64,000 nucleotides of DNA from Rahnella bonaserana (GTDB taxonomy: Bacteria > Pseudomonadota > Gammaproteobacteria > Enterobacterales > Enterobacteriaceae): the NCBI RefSeq assembly GCF_019049675.1, contig NZ_JAFMOW010000066.1, positions 124,001 through 188,000 on the forward strand. The letters run 5' to 3'. The notes under the pieces were generated by a model. That model saw only the letters and a program-made list of their open reading frames with translations. It made no database searches and was not told the DNA's origin. Shown here piece after piece: positions 38,493 through 48,153 of this stretch (the first letter of the stretch is position 1; each line of letters opens with the position of its first letter). A program made the position numbers and the translations under genes.

Positions 38493-38821
38493 TCATCGGG
38501 CGGGGCCTGTTTCCATAACTCCACCAGTTCTTCGGGAGTCTCTGTTTCGGGAATAATCACCACCAGACTGGCGGAATGATCTGCCGACGCGTAATAAATT
38601 TCGAGACGGAAATAACGCTGGTCACCCCGACCAGCGTTTTCTTTTTCCTGAGCATAAGGCAAGGCTTTGTTGATGAGCTGGCAAATTTCCCGCCGTTTGT
38701 CATCACTCATGCCCGAAAGCTCAACCCGTCGCGGTCCGCTGAGTTTGGGGATAAAAGCAACCCCTCCCTCACGGTAGATTTCAATTACCGTATTACTTTC
38801 CAGCGAATCTAAAGGTTTCAT
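38477..38821 (-). CDS. emfourin-type M4 protease inhibitor
   Basis: A 114-residue protein resembling emfourin, the protein inhibitor encoded beside protealysin in Serratia. It has no signal peptide, consistent with control of the protease inside the cell. The GPRRVELSGMSDDKRREICQLI segment lies in its middle. Its ATG (38819-38821) directly abuts the TAA stop of the protease gene, so the pair is an operon with coupled translation. Its 3' end overlaps yfgJ. Confidence 0.8.
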   Translation of the reverse strand: MKPLDSLESNTVIEIYREGGVAFIPKLSGPRRVELSGMSDDKRREICQLINKALPYAQEKENAGRGDQRYFRLEIYYASADHSASLVVIIPETETPEELVELWKQAPPDDHSCE

Positions 38822-39856
38822 TTACATCACTCCAACCTGCTCCCAGGCTTCACGAACCGCTTGTGCAACTGCATCGTCAAAGCGTTTGCCCGCGTTTTTG
38901 ACCGTTAGCTGTGCGAAGGCGACAAAGTCAGCATCTTTCGACAGGGATTTATCGCAGACCGTGTCATACCAGACGTAACCCGCTCGCTCCCAGGCGTTCC
39001 CCCCCAGTTTAGTGGCCGCCAGATAAAATGCGCGATTAGGGATCCCTGAATTGATATGTACACCGCCGTTATCGTCGCGGGTGTTTACATAGCCTTTCAT
39101 GTCGGCAGGCTGCGGATCTTTGCCGAGTAAAGGATCGTCATAGGCCGTGCCGGGATGGGACATTGAACGCAGGCCGGTGCCGTGAATGCCTTTTGCCAGC
39201 AAGCCTTCACCAATGATCCAGTCAGCTTTATCGGCAGTTTGCCTGAGATGGAACTGCTTCACCAGCGAGCCAAACACGTCTGACAGGGATTCATTGAGCG
39301 CACCCGATTGTCCGTTATAGTTCAGACCGGCTTCAGATTCCGTCACACCGTGGGAAAGCTCGTGTCCCACGACATCAATGGCGATCGTGAACCGGTTGAA
39401 GATTTCCCCGTCGCCGTCACCAAAGACCATCTGTTGCCCGTTCCAGAAGGCGTTCTGATAACCTTTGTCGTAGTGAACAGTACCGGGCAGCGCCAGCCCT
39501 TTGCCATCGAGCGAGTTGCGTTTGTAGGCCTGCCAGAAGAAATCATACGTCACGCCGAGATAATCATAAGCTTCATCCACGGCGACATCGCCGTTACTGG
39601 CCTGACCTTCTTTACGAACCGATTCCCCCGGCAGTTGGGTGGTATTTTTGGCATCGTAAATATCACGCTCAACCTGACCTGCTTTGGCGGTCACAATTTT
39701 CTGGGGTTTGGCGTATGGCTGTGCCATCAGGGTATTTACATGCACCAGTGTCTGTTTCGCGCAACGACGCTGAGGTTCTGATCCGTGTTCGATAATACGG
39801 TTAAGCATGTAGGGCGGGATAACGCTGTTGTAACGCTTCGCTGAACTATGACTCAT
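38822..39856 (-). CDS. protealysin-like M4 metalloprotease
   Basis: A 344-residue zinc metalloprotease of the thermolysin family. A short propeptide (about 1-50) carries the PPYML motif typical of protealysins. The catalytic domain has HELSHGVTE (two zinc His and the catalytic Glu), the third zinc ligand in GALNESLSDVFG, and the His of DNGGVHINSGIPNRAFY. No signal peptide is present, as in protealysin. The start at 39856 has AAGGAG upstream. Protealysins from Serratia have been linked to invasion and actin cleavage, which is family knowledge only. Emfourin is encoded directly downstream. Confidence 0.9.
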   Translation of the reverse strand: MSHSSAKRYNSVIPPYMLNRIIEHGSEPQRRCAKQTLVHVNTLMAQPYAKPQKIVTAKAGQVERDIYDAKNTTQLPGESVRKEGQASNGDVAVDEAYDYLGVTYDFFWQAYKRNSLDGKGLALPGTVHYDKGYQNAFWNGQQMVFGDGDGEIFNRFTIAIDVVGHELSHGVTESEAGLNYNGQSGALNESLSDVFGSLVKQFHLRQTADKADWIIGEGLLAKGIHGTGLRSMSHPGTAYDDPLLGKDPQPADMKGYVNTRDDNGGVHINSGIPNRAFYLAATKLGGNAWERAGYVWYDTVCDKSLSKDADFVAFAQLTVKNAGKRFDDAVAQAVREAWEQVGVM

Positions 39857-39991
39857 CGTGAATCTCCTTATCAAGGCTCACCCGCAGGTGAAAGAAAGGT
39901 GTTCTGATCATCGGATACTGAAAGACGGCTAATGTTTCGCCATCAACGTCAGTATAGGCCTGCTCAGCGTCGCGTCCGCAAAAGTTGAGAT

Positions 39992-41074
39992 TTATCTGTC
40001 CGGCTGCAGGTCATACAATTTATGCGGATGGGATGTCACGGCACGTCCTGAGGCTTTTCTGACCGAAGCCCGTACCACCAGTTTTCCTTGTAATAACTGC
40101 GTGGTCTGGGGGGCGTCAGGTCGGAGCATACGGCGTTGAAGTAAAGCAATCGCTTCTGCGCCCAGTTCATCACGCGGAACATGCACAGAGGTCAGCGGAA
40201 CGTCGTGGATCTCCGCCAGGTTAAAGCCATCGGTGCTGATAATGCTGATATCGCCCGGTACGGACAGACCGCGTTTCGACAATGCGGCTACAATACCCGA
40301 CGCCATGAAATCGCCACCGGTCAGTATGGCGGTAGGAAAGGGCTGATCCGGCGATAACGCATCCAGATATTCCAGCAGCGCCCGTTCACTTTCCTGCGCG
40401 CCAAATCCGGAAGTATTAATCAAATGCTGCTTGTCGCAGAACGTCTGATGATGGCGTGCAAATGCCTGTTTGATACCGGTCAGACGCAGTTCCATCGTAT
40501 GGCGGCGCAGGCACTGCACGGTCACTATGTGCGTATGGCCCTGTGAAAACAGATAATCGCAGGCAAAATCACCCGTCGTCTGATGATCGGGGCTCACGCT
40601 GTCATGACGCATAAAGCGGTCATAGCAGTTAAGTAATACGCACGGTTTCCCGATCTCGGCAGCGAGCTGGTGAATATGCGGATCGTCTATACCCACCAGC
40701 AATATAGCTTCAGTCTGCGGATCGGTCATTTTGGCAATGAACAGTGCGGCGTCGGCGTTTTCTTCATCCAGCGCACAGTAGCGAACACGCACTTCATGAC
40801 GGGCGATGGTCGCCAGAATGCCCTGGATCACCTTGTAATAAAAAATATCACTGCGCGCATCGAAGGCGCGGGCAGGGGCGAAAATCACAATGTTGTTCAG
40901 CATCAGCCTGCCGGTTGAAAGCTCATTAAGCACGCCCTGTGATTTTGCACATTCCAGCACGCGATCGCGTGCCTTGCTGCTGGTGTTATTTTTACCGGCC
41001 AGAACCCGTGAAACGGTGCTGATCGATAACCCTGTCTGGTCGGCAATTTGCTGGATATTTAACTTTCCTTTCAA
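39992..41074 (-). CDS. LacI-family transcriptional regulator
   Basis: A repressor of about 360 residues. The N-terminal helix-turn-helix (NIQQIADQTGLSISTVSRVLAGK) with the hinge is followed by a periplasmic-binding-protein-like sensor domain. I chose the TTG at 41074 because a strong AAGGAG lies eight bases upstream. The ATG at 41101 lies before this Shine-Dalgarno and would read it as the codons Glu-Gly-Asp-His-Ser, and it has no site of its own. It is divergent from an ACS transporter and GH31 gene, which it probably represses. A LacI-type operator lies between them. Confidence 0.88.
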   Translation of the reverse strand: MKGKLNIQQIADQTGLSISTVSRVLAGKNNTSSKARDRVLECAKSQGVLNELSTGRLMLNNIVIFAPARAFDARSDIFYYKVIQGILATIARHEVRVRYCALDEENADAALFIAKMTDPQTEAILLVGIDDPHIHQLAAEIGKPCVLLNCYDRFMRHDSVSPDHQTTGDFACDYLFSQGHTHIVTVQCLRRHTMELRLTGIKQAFARHHQTFCDKQHLINTSGFGAQESERALLEYLDALSPDQPFPTAILTGGDFMASGIVAALSKRGLSVPGDISIISTDGFNLAEIHDVPLTSVHVPRDELGAEAIALLQRRMLRPDAPQTTQLLQGKLVVRASVRKASGRAVTSHPHKLYDLQPDR

Positions 41075-41176
41075 ACTGTGATCTCCTTCAAAATCGTCCA
41101 TGCAAAATTTTTCACCGCAAAAAGGCGGGAGTCGGTTCAGCTTTATCTGCTCTCACTTTGTTTCGCAGTTATAGCG

Positions 41177-41190
41177 TGAAAGCTTTTGCA
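41177..41190. promoter_or_regulatory. LacI-family operator in the divergent region
   Basis: TGAAAGCTTTTGCA fits the LacI-family half-site pattern TGNAANC-GNTTNCA at nine of ten fixed positions. It lies between the regulator (start 41074) and the transporter (start 41289), where it could control both. Confidence 0.55.
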
Positions 41191-41288
41191 AAAAATCACG
41201 TTTCACTCACAAATCCGGCTGCCTACTCTGCAGAAGTACCTCACATAACACATCATCTGCGGCCAGGCCGACGGGTGGGAGAGCGGAC

Positions 41289-42602
41289 ATGACAATTCAA
41301 ATAAATACCAGGACGGCTGCGGTTGCAGAACGCAGGAAAATAAAAGCGTTACGCTGGTGGATGCTGGCGCTGTTTCTTCTTGGCGTGACGGTCAACTACG
41401 TCACGCGAAATTCTCTGGGTCTGCTGGCGGCTGAACTGAAAACCAGCCTGAACATGACCACTGAACAATATTCTTACATCGTCGCGGCGTTTCAGGCGGC
41501 ATACACCATTTTCCAGCCTTTATGCGGTTGGCTGATTGACGTGATTGGCCTGAAGCTGGGCTTTCTGATTTGCGCCTCAATCTGGGCGGTCGTTTGCATG
41601 ATGCACGCGGGGGCGGGCAGCTGGATCCAACTTGCCGTACTGCGCTTCTTTATGGGCAGCGCCGAAGCTGCCGCTACACCGGCAAACGCCAAAGCGATTT
41701 CTGACTGGTTTCCGCGTAAGGAGCGTCCGATTGCTGCGGGTTGGGCAGGCGTAGGCTTCTCGATTGGTGCCATGCTCGCGCCGCCGATTATTCTGGTCGC
41801 GCATGTGTCATTTGGCTGGCGCGGAGCGTTCCTGTTCTGCGGTGTGCTGTCGATGCTGTGGGTTCTGTTGTGGTGGAAGTTCTACCACTCACCGGAAACG
41901 CATCCGAACTTAAGTAAAGAGGAACTGGCGCTGATCCGTTCCGATAACGAACCACAACAGACGCGTCTGCCGTTTATCAAATCGCTGAAAATTGTTTGTA
42001 AAAACAAGAAATTCTACGGTATCGCCATTCCGGCATTTCTGGCCGAACCCGCATGGGCTGTATTCAGTTTCTGGGTGCCGCTGTATCTCGCCAACGAACG
42101 CGGGATGGACTTAAAACACATCGTGATGTTTGCCTGGCTGCCGTTCCTGGCCGCCGATCTGGGCAGTATTGCCAGCGGATATCTCACCACGCTGTACCGG
42201 AAAGTCTTTGGCTGCACACGCATCAACTCCATTGTCGCCAGTTCTGTTACCGGCGCATTCCTGATGCTCTCGCTGGCGTTGGTCGCCGTAACACAAAGCC
42301 CGTACGCCGCGATTGCCCTGATCTCCATCGGCGGATTCGGTCATCAGGTGATTTCCTGCATGTTAAGCGCGGTAGTGGTGGAGACATTCGATAAAAATCA
42401 GGTAGCGACGGTCAATGGTATGCGCGGTTCTTCCGCATGGATCGCCAGCTTCCTGTTTTCACTGTTGATCGGCGCAGTTGCCGACAAAATGGGTTTCAAT
42501 CCGCTGTTTATCGCGATGGGTTTCTTTGATTTGATTGGCGCAGTCTTCCTGATTGCCCTGATCGCTGAACGCCGCAATCCGGCAAAAAGGGAGAGTGTAT
42601 GA
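41289..42602 (+). CDS. MFS transporter of the anion:cation symporter family
   Basis: A 437-residue, 12-helix carrier of the ACS family, which includes the hexuronate and glucarate permeases. The family motif region NYVTRNSLGLLA and the loop AISDWFPRKERPIAAG are clear. The next gene, a GH31 glycosidase, overlaps it by four bases (ATGA). The substrate is therefore probably the oligosaccharide or glycoside that the glycosidase cuts in the cytoplasm, possibly an acidic sugar. GGGAGAGC precedes the ATG. Confidence 0.85.
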   Translation: MTIQINTRTAAVAERRKIKALRWWMLALFLLGVTVNYVTRNSLGLLAAELKTSLNMTTEQYSYIVAAFQAAYTIFQPLCGWLIDVIGLKLGFLICASIWAVVCMMHAGAGSWIQLAVLRFFMGSAEAAATPANAKAISDWFPRKERPIAAGWAGVGFSIGAMLAPPIILVAHVSFGWRGAFLFCGVLSMLWVLLWWKFYHSPETHPNLSKEELALIRSDNEPQQTRLPFIKSLKIVCKNKKFYGIAIPAFLAEPAWAVFSFWVPLYLANERGMDLKHIVMFAWLPFLAADLGSIASGYLTTLYRKVFGCTRINSIVASSVTGAFLMLSLALVAVTQSPYAAIALISIGGFGHQVISCMLSAVVVETFDKNQVATVNGMRGSSAWIASFLFSLLIGAVADKMGFNPLFIAMGFFDLIGAVFLIALIAERRNPAKRESV

Positions 42603-44980
42603 AGACGTTAAAACACTGGGAGTTTGCCGGGCAGCATGACGCAGGTGTGGATTTGCGCGTGGATGGCAAACATCTGTTTTCTCTGCGCGTGCTCGAACAA
42701 GGTTTAATTCGTGTGTTCATTCAGCGCAACGGCGAACTGGCGCTGGATCGTACCTGGAGCATCGCACCCCAAAATAGTATCGCGCCCCTGAACGATGTGC
42801 CCTGGGAAGGGCGTGACAGACTGAGCAACGAAGGTTTTTCCTTACCAGGCTATCAGCTGGAACAGTGCGACGATTGTCTGACACTGACCACTGACGCGCT
42901 GCGCGTTACGGTACATCAGCCTTTGTGGCTCGAGTGGGAATATAAAAATGAGGCCGGTGCCTGGCAACCGCTGGTGAAAGATCGCAAAACCGGCGCGTAT
43001 ATGCTCGGTGTTAAAAATGACGCATCGGCGCACTATCAGCTGCGTGAGGCGCAGGATGGCGTGTACGGACTGGGCGAAAAAGCCGGCGACCTCAACCGCA
43101 GCGGTCGTCGCTTCGAAATGCGTAATCTCGATGCGATGGGCTATAACGCCGCCAGCACCGATCCGCTGTACAAACATATTCCGTTTACCCTGACGCGCCG
43201 CAATGAAGTGAGTTTTGGCGTGTTCTACGACAATCTCAGCAACGTCTGGTTAGATCTCGGCAATGAACTGGATAATTACCATCTGCCATACCGCCGTTTC
43301 AGTGCTGAAGCGGGCGATCTGGATTACTACCTGTTCATCGGCCCGACGTCACTGGAAGTCACCAAAAAGCTGGTGCGCCTGACCGGCAAAACCACGTTTG
43401 GCCCAAAATGGAGCCTCGGTTACAGCGGCTCGACCATGTATTACACTGATGCGCCGGACGCCCAGCAGCAACTGATGAAATTCATCACGCTGTGTCAGCA
43501 ACATGAAATTCCGTGCGATTCGTTCCAGCTTTCATCGGGTTACACGTCGATCGGCAACAAGCGTTATGTCTTTAACTGGAACTACGACAAAGTGCCGGAA
43601 CCCGAAGTGATGTCGAAGGCGTTTCTTGACGCCGGTATTCGTCTCGCAGCTAACATCAAACCGTGTCTGTTGCAGGATCACCCGCAGTACGGGCAGGTGG
43701 CGGAACAGGGGTTGTTTATCCGCGACAGCGAAGACAACGTGCCGGAACGCTCTGTGTTCTGGGATGACGAAGGGTCGCATCTCGATTTCACCCATCCTTC
43801 TGCCATTCGCTGGTGGCAAAAAGGCGTGACACATCAGTTGCTGGAAAAAGGTATCGGCTCGACCTGGAACGACAATAACGAATACGAAGTCTGGGACAGC
43901 GATGCGCGTTGCCACGGTTTTGGCAAGTCTATCGCCATCAAACATATTCGTCCGGTGATGCCGTTGCTGATGATGCGCGCGTCTTTTGAAGCGCAGCAAA
44001 GTTTTGCACCGGAAACCCGTCCGTATCTGATTTCACGTTCCGGTTGTGCCGGGATGCAGCGTTACGTACAAACCTGGAGCGGCGATAACCGCACCAGCTG
44101 GCAGACACTGCGCTACAACACGCGCATGGGCATCGGTATGAGTTTGTCCGGTTTGTACAACGTCGGGCACGATGTCGGCGGTTTTTCAGGGGATAAGCCT
44201 GATGCCGAATTGTTCGTCCGCTGGGTACAAAACGGCGTGATGCATCCGCGTTTCACCATTCACTCCTGGAATGACGATCACACCGTGAATGAGCCATGGA
44301 TGTATCCGCAGGTCACGCCGCTTATCCGCGACGCCATCCGTCTGCGATACCGCCTGCTGCCGTATTTCTACACCTTGTTATGGCAGGCTCATGCAGATGA
44401 TGAACCCATGCTGCGCCCGACATTCCTCGATCACGAGCATGACAAAAACACCTTTGCGGAAACCGATGATTTCCTGATGGGGCGTGATTTGCTGGTAGCC
44501 AGCGTGGTGGATGAGGGACAACGTGAACGTGATGTTTACCTGCCGGATAACGGAATTGGCTGGTGTGATTTCTATACCGGTGAATGGTTTGCCGGTGGTC
44601 AGACAATCACATTGAAGGCGCCACTGGATCGCCTGCCGCTCCTGGTTCGCGCGGGCGCTGCACTGCCTCAATCCTGTCGTCTGGCGCATGTTGATGCCAG
44701 CAAAGATACGCTGCGTGAATTGCACGTATTTCCGGCGCCGGGTCAGGCGACCTCGTCAGGGATGTTGTTCGAGGATGACGGCGAAAGCCATCGCTGGGAA
44801 CAGAATCATGCGCTGTGGCTGAACTGGGATATTGTGAGTGACGATCAGCGAATCAGTATCACGCTGACGCAGCGCGGCGATTTCAAACCTGCGTGGACTG
44901 CCCTGAACATCGTGCTTCCGCAAGGCGAGGCGCGTGAAGTTTGGGTGAATGGTGAACGGAAGGAAAGTTATAATCTGTAA
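42599..44980 (+). CDS. glycoside hydrolase family 31 enzyme
   Basis: A 793-residue retaining alpha-glycosidase with no signal peptide, so cytoplasmic. An N-terminal beta-sandwich (to about residue 230) precedes a TIM barrel. The nucleophile is Asp425 in STWNDNNEYEVWD and the acid/base is Asp496 in WSGDNRTSW. C-terminal beta domains follow. Family members cut alpha-glucosides, alpha-xylosides or alpha-galactosides, and sequence alone does not decide among them. It is coupled to the ACS transporter and probably under the LacI-type regulator. Confidence 0.9.
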   Translation: MKTLKHWEFAGQHDAGVDLRVDGKHLFSLRVLEQGLIRVFIQRNGELALDRTWSIAPQNSIAPLNDVPWEGRDRLSNEGFSLPGYQLEQCDDCLTLTTDALRVTVHQPLWLEWEYKNEAGAWQPLVKDRKTGAYMLGVKNDASAHYQLREAQDGVYGLGEKAGDLNRSGRRFEMRNLDAMGYNAASTDPLYKHIPFTLTRRNEVSFGVFYDNLSNVWLDLGNELDNYHLPYRRFSAEAGDLDYYLFIGPTSLEVTKKLVRLTGKTTFGPKWSLGYSGSTMYYTDAPDAQQQLMKFITLCQQHEIPCDSFQLSSGYTSIGNKRYVFNWNYDKVPEPEVMSKAFLDAGIRLAANIKPCLLQDHPQYGQVAEQGLFIRDSEDNVPERSVFWDDEGSHLDFTHPSAIRWWQKGVTHQLLEKGIGSTWNDNNEYEVWDSDARCHGFGKSIAIKHIRPVMPLLMMRASFEAQQSFAPETRPYLISRSGCAGMQRYVQTWSGDNRTSWQTLRYNTRMGIGMSLSGLYNVGHDVGGFSGDKPDAELFVRWVQNGVMHPRFTIHSWNDDHTVNEPWMYPQVTPLIRDAIRLRYRLLPYFYTLLWQAHADDEPMLRPTFLDHEHDKNTFAETDDFLMGRDLLVASVVDEGQRERDVYLPDNGIGWCDFYTGEWFAGGQTITLKAPLDRLPLLVRAGAALPQSCRLAHVDASKDTLRELHVFPAPGQATSSGMLFEDDGESHRWEQNHALWLNWDIVSDDQRISITLTQRGDFKPAWTALNIVLPQGEAREVWVNGERKESYNL

Positions 44981-44992
44981 TTAATTCAATCG

Positions 44993-45014
44993 CTTCCCCC
45001 TGTGAAGGGGGAGG
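44993..45014. repeat. hairpin between the GH31 gene and xseA
   Basis: TCCCCC/GGGGGA stem with a TGTGAA loop, 13 bp after the GH31 stop, followed by GGCCGGAAGGGGGTTTT. It could be a weak terminator for the converging genes or a copy of a small dispersed palindrome. Only one copy is in this window. Confidence 0.4.
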
Positions 45015-45040
45015 CCGGAAGGGGGTTTTAAATCCAACGC

Positions 45041-46414
45041 TTATTTAACCGCACGTTTCCGCGCTTTCTTCTCCACCACAATCGATTTCACTTCACTTTC
45101 AATCCAGCCATCGGCCAGACGTGTTTTAAGCGTATCGCCCGGCGCGGTCTGCGTGGTTTTCTTCAGCAATGCGCCTTGTGGCGTAGTCGTCACGCTATAG
45201 CCGCGGGCGAGGGTCGCCAGCGGACTGACGCTTTCAAGCTGTGTACAGGCGGTACCAAAACGCTGACGGCTTTCAGTAAGCTGTGATGACATCGCCTGTT
45301 GCAGGCGATACTGAAGCTGCTGCACCCTTTGCTGGGCGCGGTGAATACGCGGCTGCGGCTGCTGTTGGGTCAGGCGCTGCTGTAAACGGTCGGTGCGGCG
45401 CAGCATCTGACGCAACTGGTTTTGCATAGCTTCATCAAGACGACGGCGCAGTTTGAACAGTGTGGTTTGCTGGCGCGCCAGACGTAAATGTGGATGCTGC
45501 TGTTGCAGCCGGTGATTCAGGCGCGTGAAGCGCTGCGCAAGTTGCGCGAGATAATAATCCATCGCCATTTCAAGGCGCTGTTGTTGCGACTGGATCTGGC
45601 GCAATAATTCCAGCTGATTGCGGCTGATCAGTTCGGCAGCAGCAGACGGCGTCGGTGCACGCAAATCCGCGACAAAATCAGCAATGGTCACATCGGTTTC
45701 GTGGCCGACAGCGCTGACCACAGGAATACGGCTGGCGAAAATCGCCCGCGCCACGCGTTCGTCATTAAAACTCCACAAATCTTCCAGCGAGCCGCCACCG
45801 CGTCCGACAATCAGCACATCCACTTCTTCGCGGGCGTTAGCCAGCTGAATGGCGCGGACAATCTGCCCTGGCGCATCCACGCCCTGAACGGAGGTCGGAT
45901 AGATAATGACGGGTAAAGACGGGTCGCGACGCTTTAAGACATTCAGGACGTCATGCAGCGCGGCACCGCTGGCAGAGGTGATCACACCCACGCATTTAGC
46001 AGGCGAGGGCAGGGGCTGTTTAAACTGCGCATCAAACAGACCTTCGGCGGCCAGTTGCTGTTTAAGCAAATCGAATTTCTGCTGCAGAAGACCGTCGCCC
46101 GCTTCCTGCATACTTTCGGCAATCAGCTGATAATCGCCGCGCGGTTCATACAAGGTAATGGTCGCGCGGACCAGAACCTGCTGGCCGTTTTGCGGGCGGA
46201 ACGTCGTGCGGCGGTTGGAATTGCGGAACATCGCGCATTTGACCTGAGCGCGGTCATCTTTGAGCGTAAAATACCAGTGGCCGGAAGACGGCTGAGAGAA
46301 GTTTGAAATCTCACCGGAGAGCCAGACCTGACCCATTTCGTTTTCCAGCAACTGTCGGACCGTCTGATTCAGGCGGCTTACGGTAAAAATAGGAGGCGAA
46401 GAAGGTAGTGACAT
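45041..46414 (-). CDS. xseA: exodeoxyribonuclease VII large subunit
   Basis: A 457-residue nuclease subunit degrading single-stranded DNA. The N-terminal OB-fold ([24 protein letters not shown]) and the catalytic block [21 protein letters not shown] with [14 protein letters not shown] are present. A long Gln/Arg/Leu-rich coiled coil follows. The C-terminus is basic (KKARKRAVK). It is divergent from guaB, the E. coli order. Confidence 0.96.
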   Translation of the reverse strand: MSLPSSPPIFTVSRLNQTVRQLLENEMGQVWLSGEISNFSQPSSGHWYFTLKDDRAQVKCAMFRNSNRRTTFRPQNGQQVLVRATITLYEPRGDYQLIAESMQEAGDGLLQQKFDLLKQQLAAEGLFDAQFKQPLPSPAKCVGVITSASGAALHDVLNVLKRRDPSLPVIIYPTSVQGVDAPGQIVRAIQLANAREEVDVLIVGRGGGSLEDLWSFNDERVARAIFASRIPVVSAVGHETDVTIADFVADLRAPTPSAAAELISRNQLELLRQIQSQQQRLEMAMDYYLAQLAQRFTRLNHRLQQQHPHLRLARQQTTLFKLRRRLDEAMQNQLRQMLRRTDRLQQRLTQQQPQPRIHRAQQRVQQLQYRLQQAMSSQLTESRQRFGTACTQLESVSPLATLARGYSVTTTPQGALLKKTTQTAPGDTLKTRLADGWIESEVKSIVVEKKARKRAVK

Positions 46415-46582
46415 GTGATCCAGATCAAATTCAAAAACAGAGACTTAATCGAACGATACTACATGCCCGCAAAAGGTAATCAAGAAGTTTTTGAAATAGT
46501 TCTGGTCGAAATGCCTACTCACCTGTATACTCCCGCTGCAATATTTTATCTTTTCCGCATCCACCTTGGTGAGATATTGCCC

Positions 46583-48049
46583 ATGCTACGTATCGCAAAA
46601 GAAGCACTAACGTTCGACGACGTTCTCCTTGTTCCAGCCCATTCCACAGTTCTGCCCAATACTGCCGACCTCGGTACTCAACTGACCGCTAAAATCCGTC
46701 TGAATATCCCTATGCTGTCCGCAGCCATGGATACCGTGACTGAAGCGAATCTGGCGATTGCTCTGGCGCAGGAAGGCGGCCTCGGATTCATTCACAAGAA
46801 CATGTCTATTGAGCGTCAGGCGGAAGAAGTCCGTCGCGTGAAGAAGCATGAAAGCGGCGTTGTTGCTGACCCTAAAACCGTCACACCATCGACCACTTTG
46901 CGTCAGGTTAAAGAACTCACCGAAATTAACGGTTTTGCCGGTTATCCGGTCGTGACCGAAGAAAACGAACTGGTCGGTATTATTACCGGTCGTGACGTTC
47001 GCTTCGTGACCGATCTGGAACAGCCTGTGACTGCGGTCATGACGCCGAAAGAGCGTCTGGTCACTGTTAAAGAAGGCGAAGCCCGCGAAGTCGTGCTGCA
47101 AAAAATGCACGAAAAACGTGTAGAGAAAGCGCTGGTCGTTGACGCGCAATTCCATCTGCTCGGTATGATCACCGTAAAAGACTTCCAGAAAGCCGAACGT
47201 AAACCGAATGCCTGTAAAGATGAGCAGGGCAGCCTGCGCGTCGGTGCAGCGGTAGGTGCAGGTGCAGGCAATGAAGAACGTATCGATGCGCTGGTTGCTG
47301 CCGGTGTTGACGTTCTGCTGATCGACTCCTCTCACGGCCACTCCGAAGGCGTTCTGGAACGTATCCGTGCCACCCGCGCTAAATACCCGGATCTGCAAAT
47401 CATTGGCGGTAATGTTGCGACTGGCGCAGGTGCTCTGGCACTGGCGAAAGCAGGCGTGAGCGCAGTGAAAGTCGGTATCGGTCCTGGCTCCATCTGTACC
47501 ACCCGTATCGTTACCGGCGTTGGTGTTCCACAAATCACCGCTGTTTCTGATGCGGTGGAAGCGCTGGAAGGCACCGGTATTCCGGTTATCGCTGACGGCG
47601 GTATCCGCTTCTCCGGCGACATCGCAAAGGCTATCGCTGCCGGCGCAAGCTGCGTGATGGTTGGCGGGATGCTGGCTGGTACAGAAGAATCTCCGGGTGA
47701 AATCGAGCTGTATCAGGGCCGTTCGTACAAATCCTACCGCGGCATGGGCTCTTTGGGCGCGATGTCCAAAGGCTCTTCTGACCGTTACTTCCAGACTGAT
47801 AACGCCGCTGACAAACTGGTACCGGAAGGTATCGAAGGTCGCGTCGCGTATAAAGGCCGTCTGAAAGAAATCATCCACCAGCAAATGGGCGGTCTGCGCT
47901 CCTGTATGGGGCTGACCGGTTGTGCTACCATCGACGACCTGCGCACCAAGGCTGAGTTTGTCCGCATCAGCGGTGCAGGGATCCAGGAAAGCCACGTACA
48001 TGACGTGACGATTACCAAAGAGTCACCGAACTACCGCATGGGATCCTGA
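46583..48049 (+). CDS. guaB: inosine-5'-monophosphate dehydrogenase
   Basis: A 488-residue enzyme, the same length as E. coli GuaB, oxidising IMP to XMP with NAD+. The catalytic Cys lies in [13 protein letters not shown]. Two CBS domains (about 90-205) are inserted in the barrel. The start [13 protein letters not shown] at 46583 matches E. coli. The 56 extra codons back to 46415 belong to the leader. guaA follows 104 bp downstream, forming the guaBA operon of GMP synthesis. Confidence 0.98.
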   Translation: MLRIAKEALTFDDVLLVPAHSTVLPNTADLGTQLTAKIRLNIPMLSAAMDTVTEANLAIALAQEGGLGFIHKNMSIERQAEEVRRVKKHESGVVADPKTVTPSTTLRQVKELTEINGFAGYPVVTEENELVGIITGRDVRFVTDLEQPVTAVMTPKERLVTVKEGEAREVVLQKMHEKRVEKALVVDAQFHLLGMITVKDFQKAERKPNACKDEQGSLRVGAAVGAGAGNEERIDALVAAGVDVLLIDSSHGHSEGVLERIRATRAKYPDLQIIGGNVATGAGALALAKAGVSAVKVGIGPGSICTTRIVTGVGVPQITAVSDAVEALEGTGIPVIADGGIRFSGDIAKAIAAGASCVMVGGMLAGTEESPGEIELYQGRSYKSYRGMGSLGAMSKGSSDRYFQTDNAADKLVPEGIEGRVAYKGRLKEIIHQQMGGLRSCMGLTGCATIDDLRTKAEFVRISGAGIQESHVHDVTITKESPNYRMGS

Positions 48050-48153
48050 TCCTAAAGACAGCGAGCTAAAGGCTCGCTGTCTGCTTTTAAGATTGTTAGA
48101 AAATTTAACCTGTTGTTTTAACGCTTTTATTGCTTTCTGGAAAACGCCCCCTC

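Noticed and set aside
46607-48001. 464-codon open frame antisense to guaB
   Set aside because: It is a shadow of the strongly biased codon use in guaB. The predicted protein has no recognisable motif and is rich in His, Phe and Arg, as antisense frames are. guaB itself is certain.
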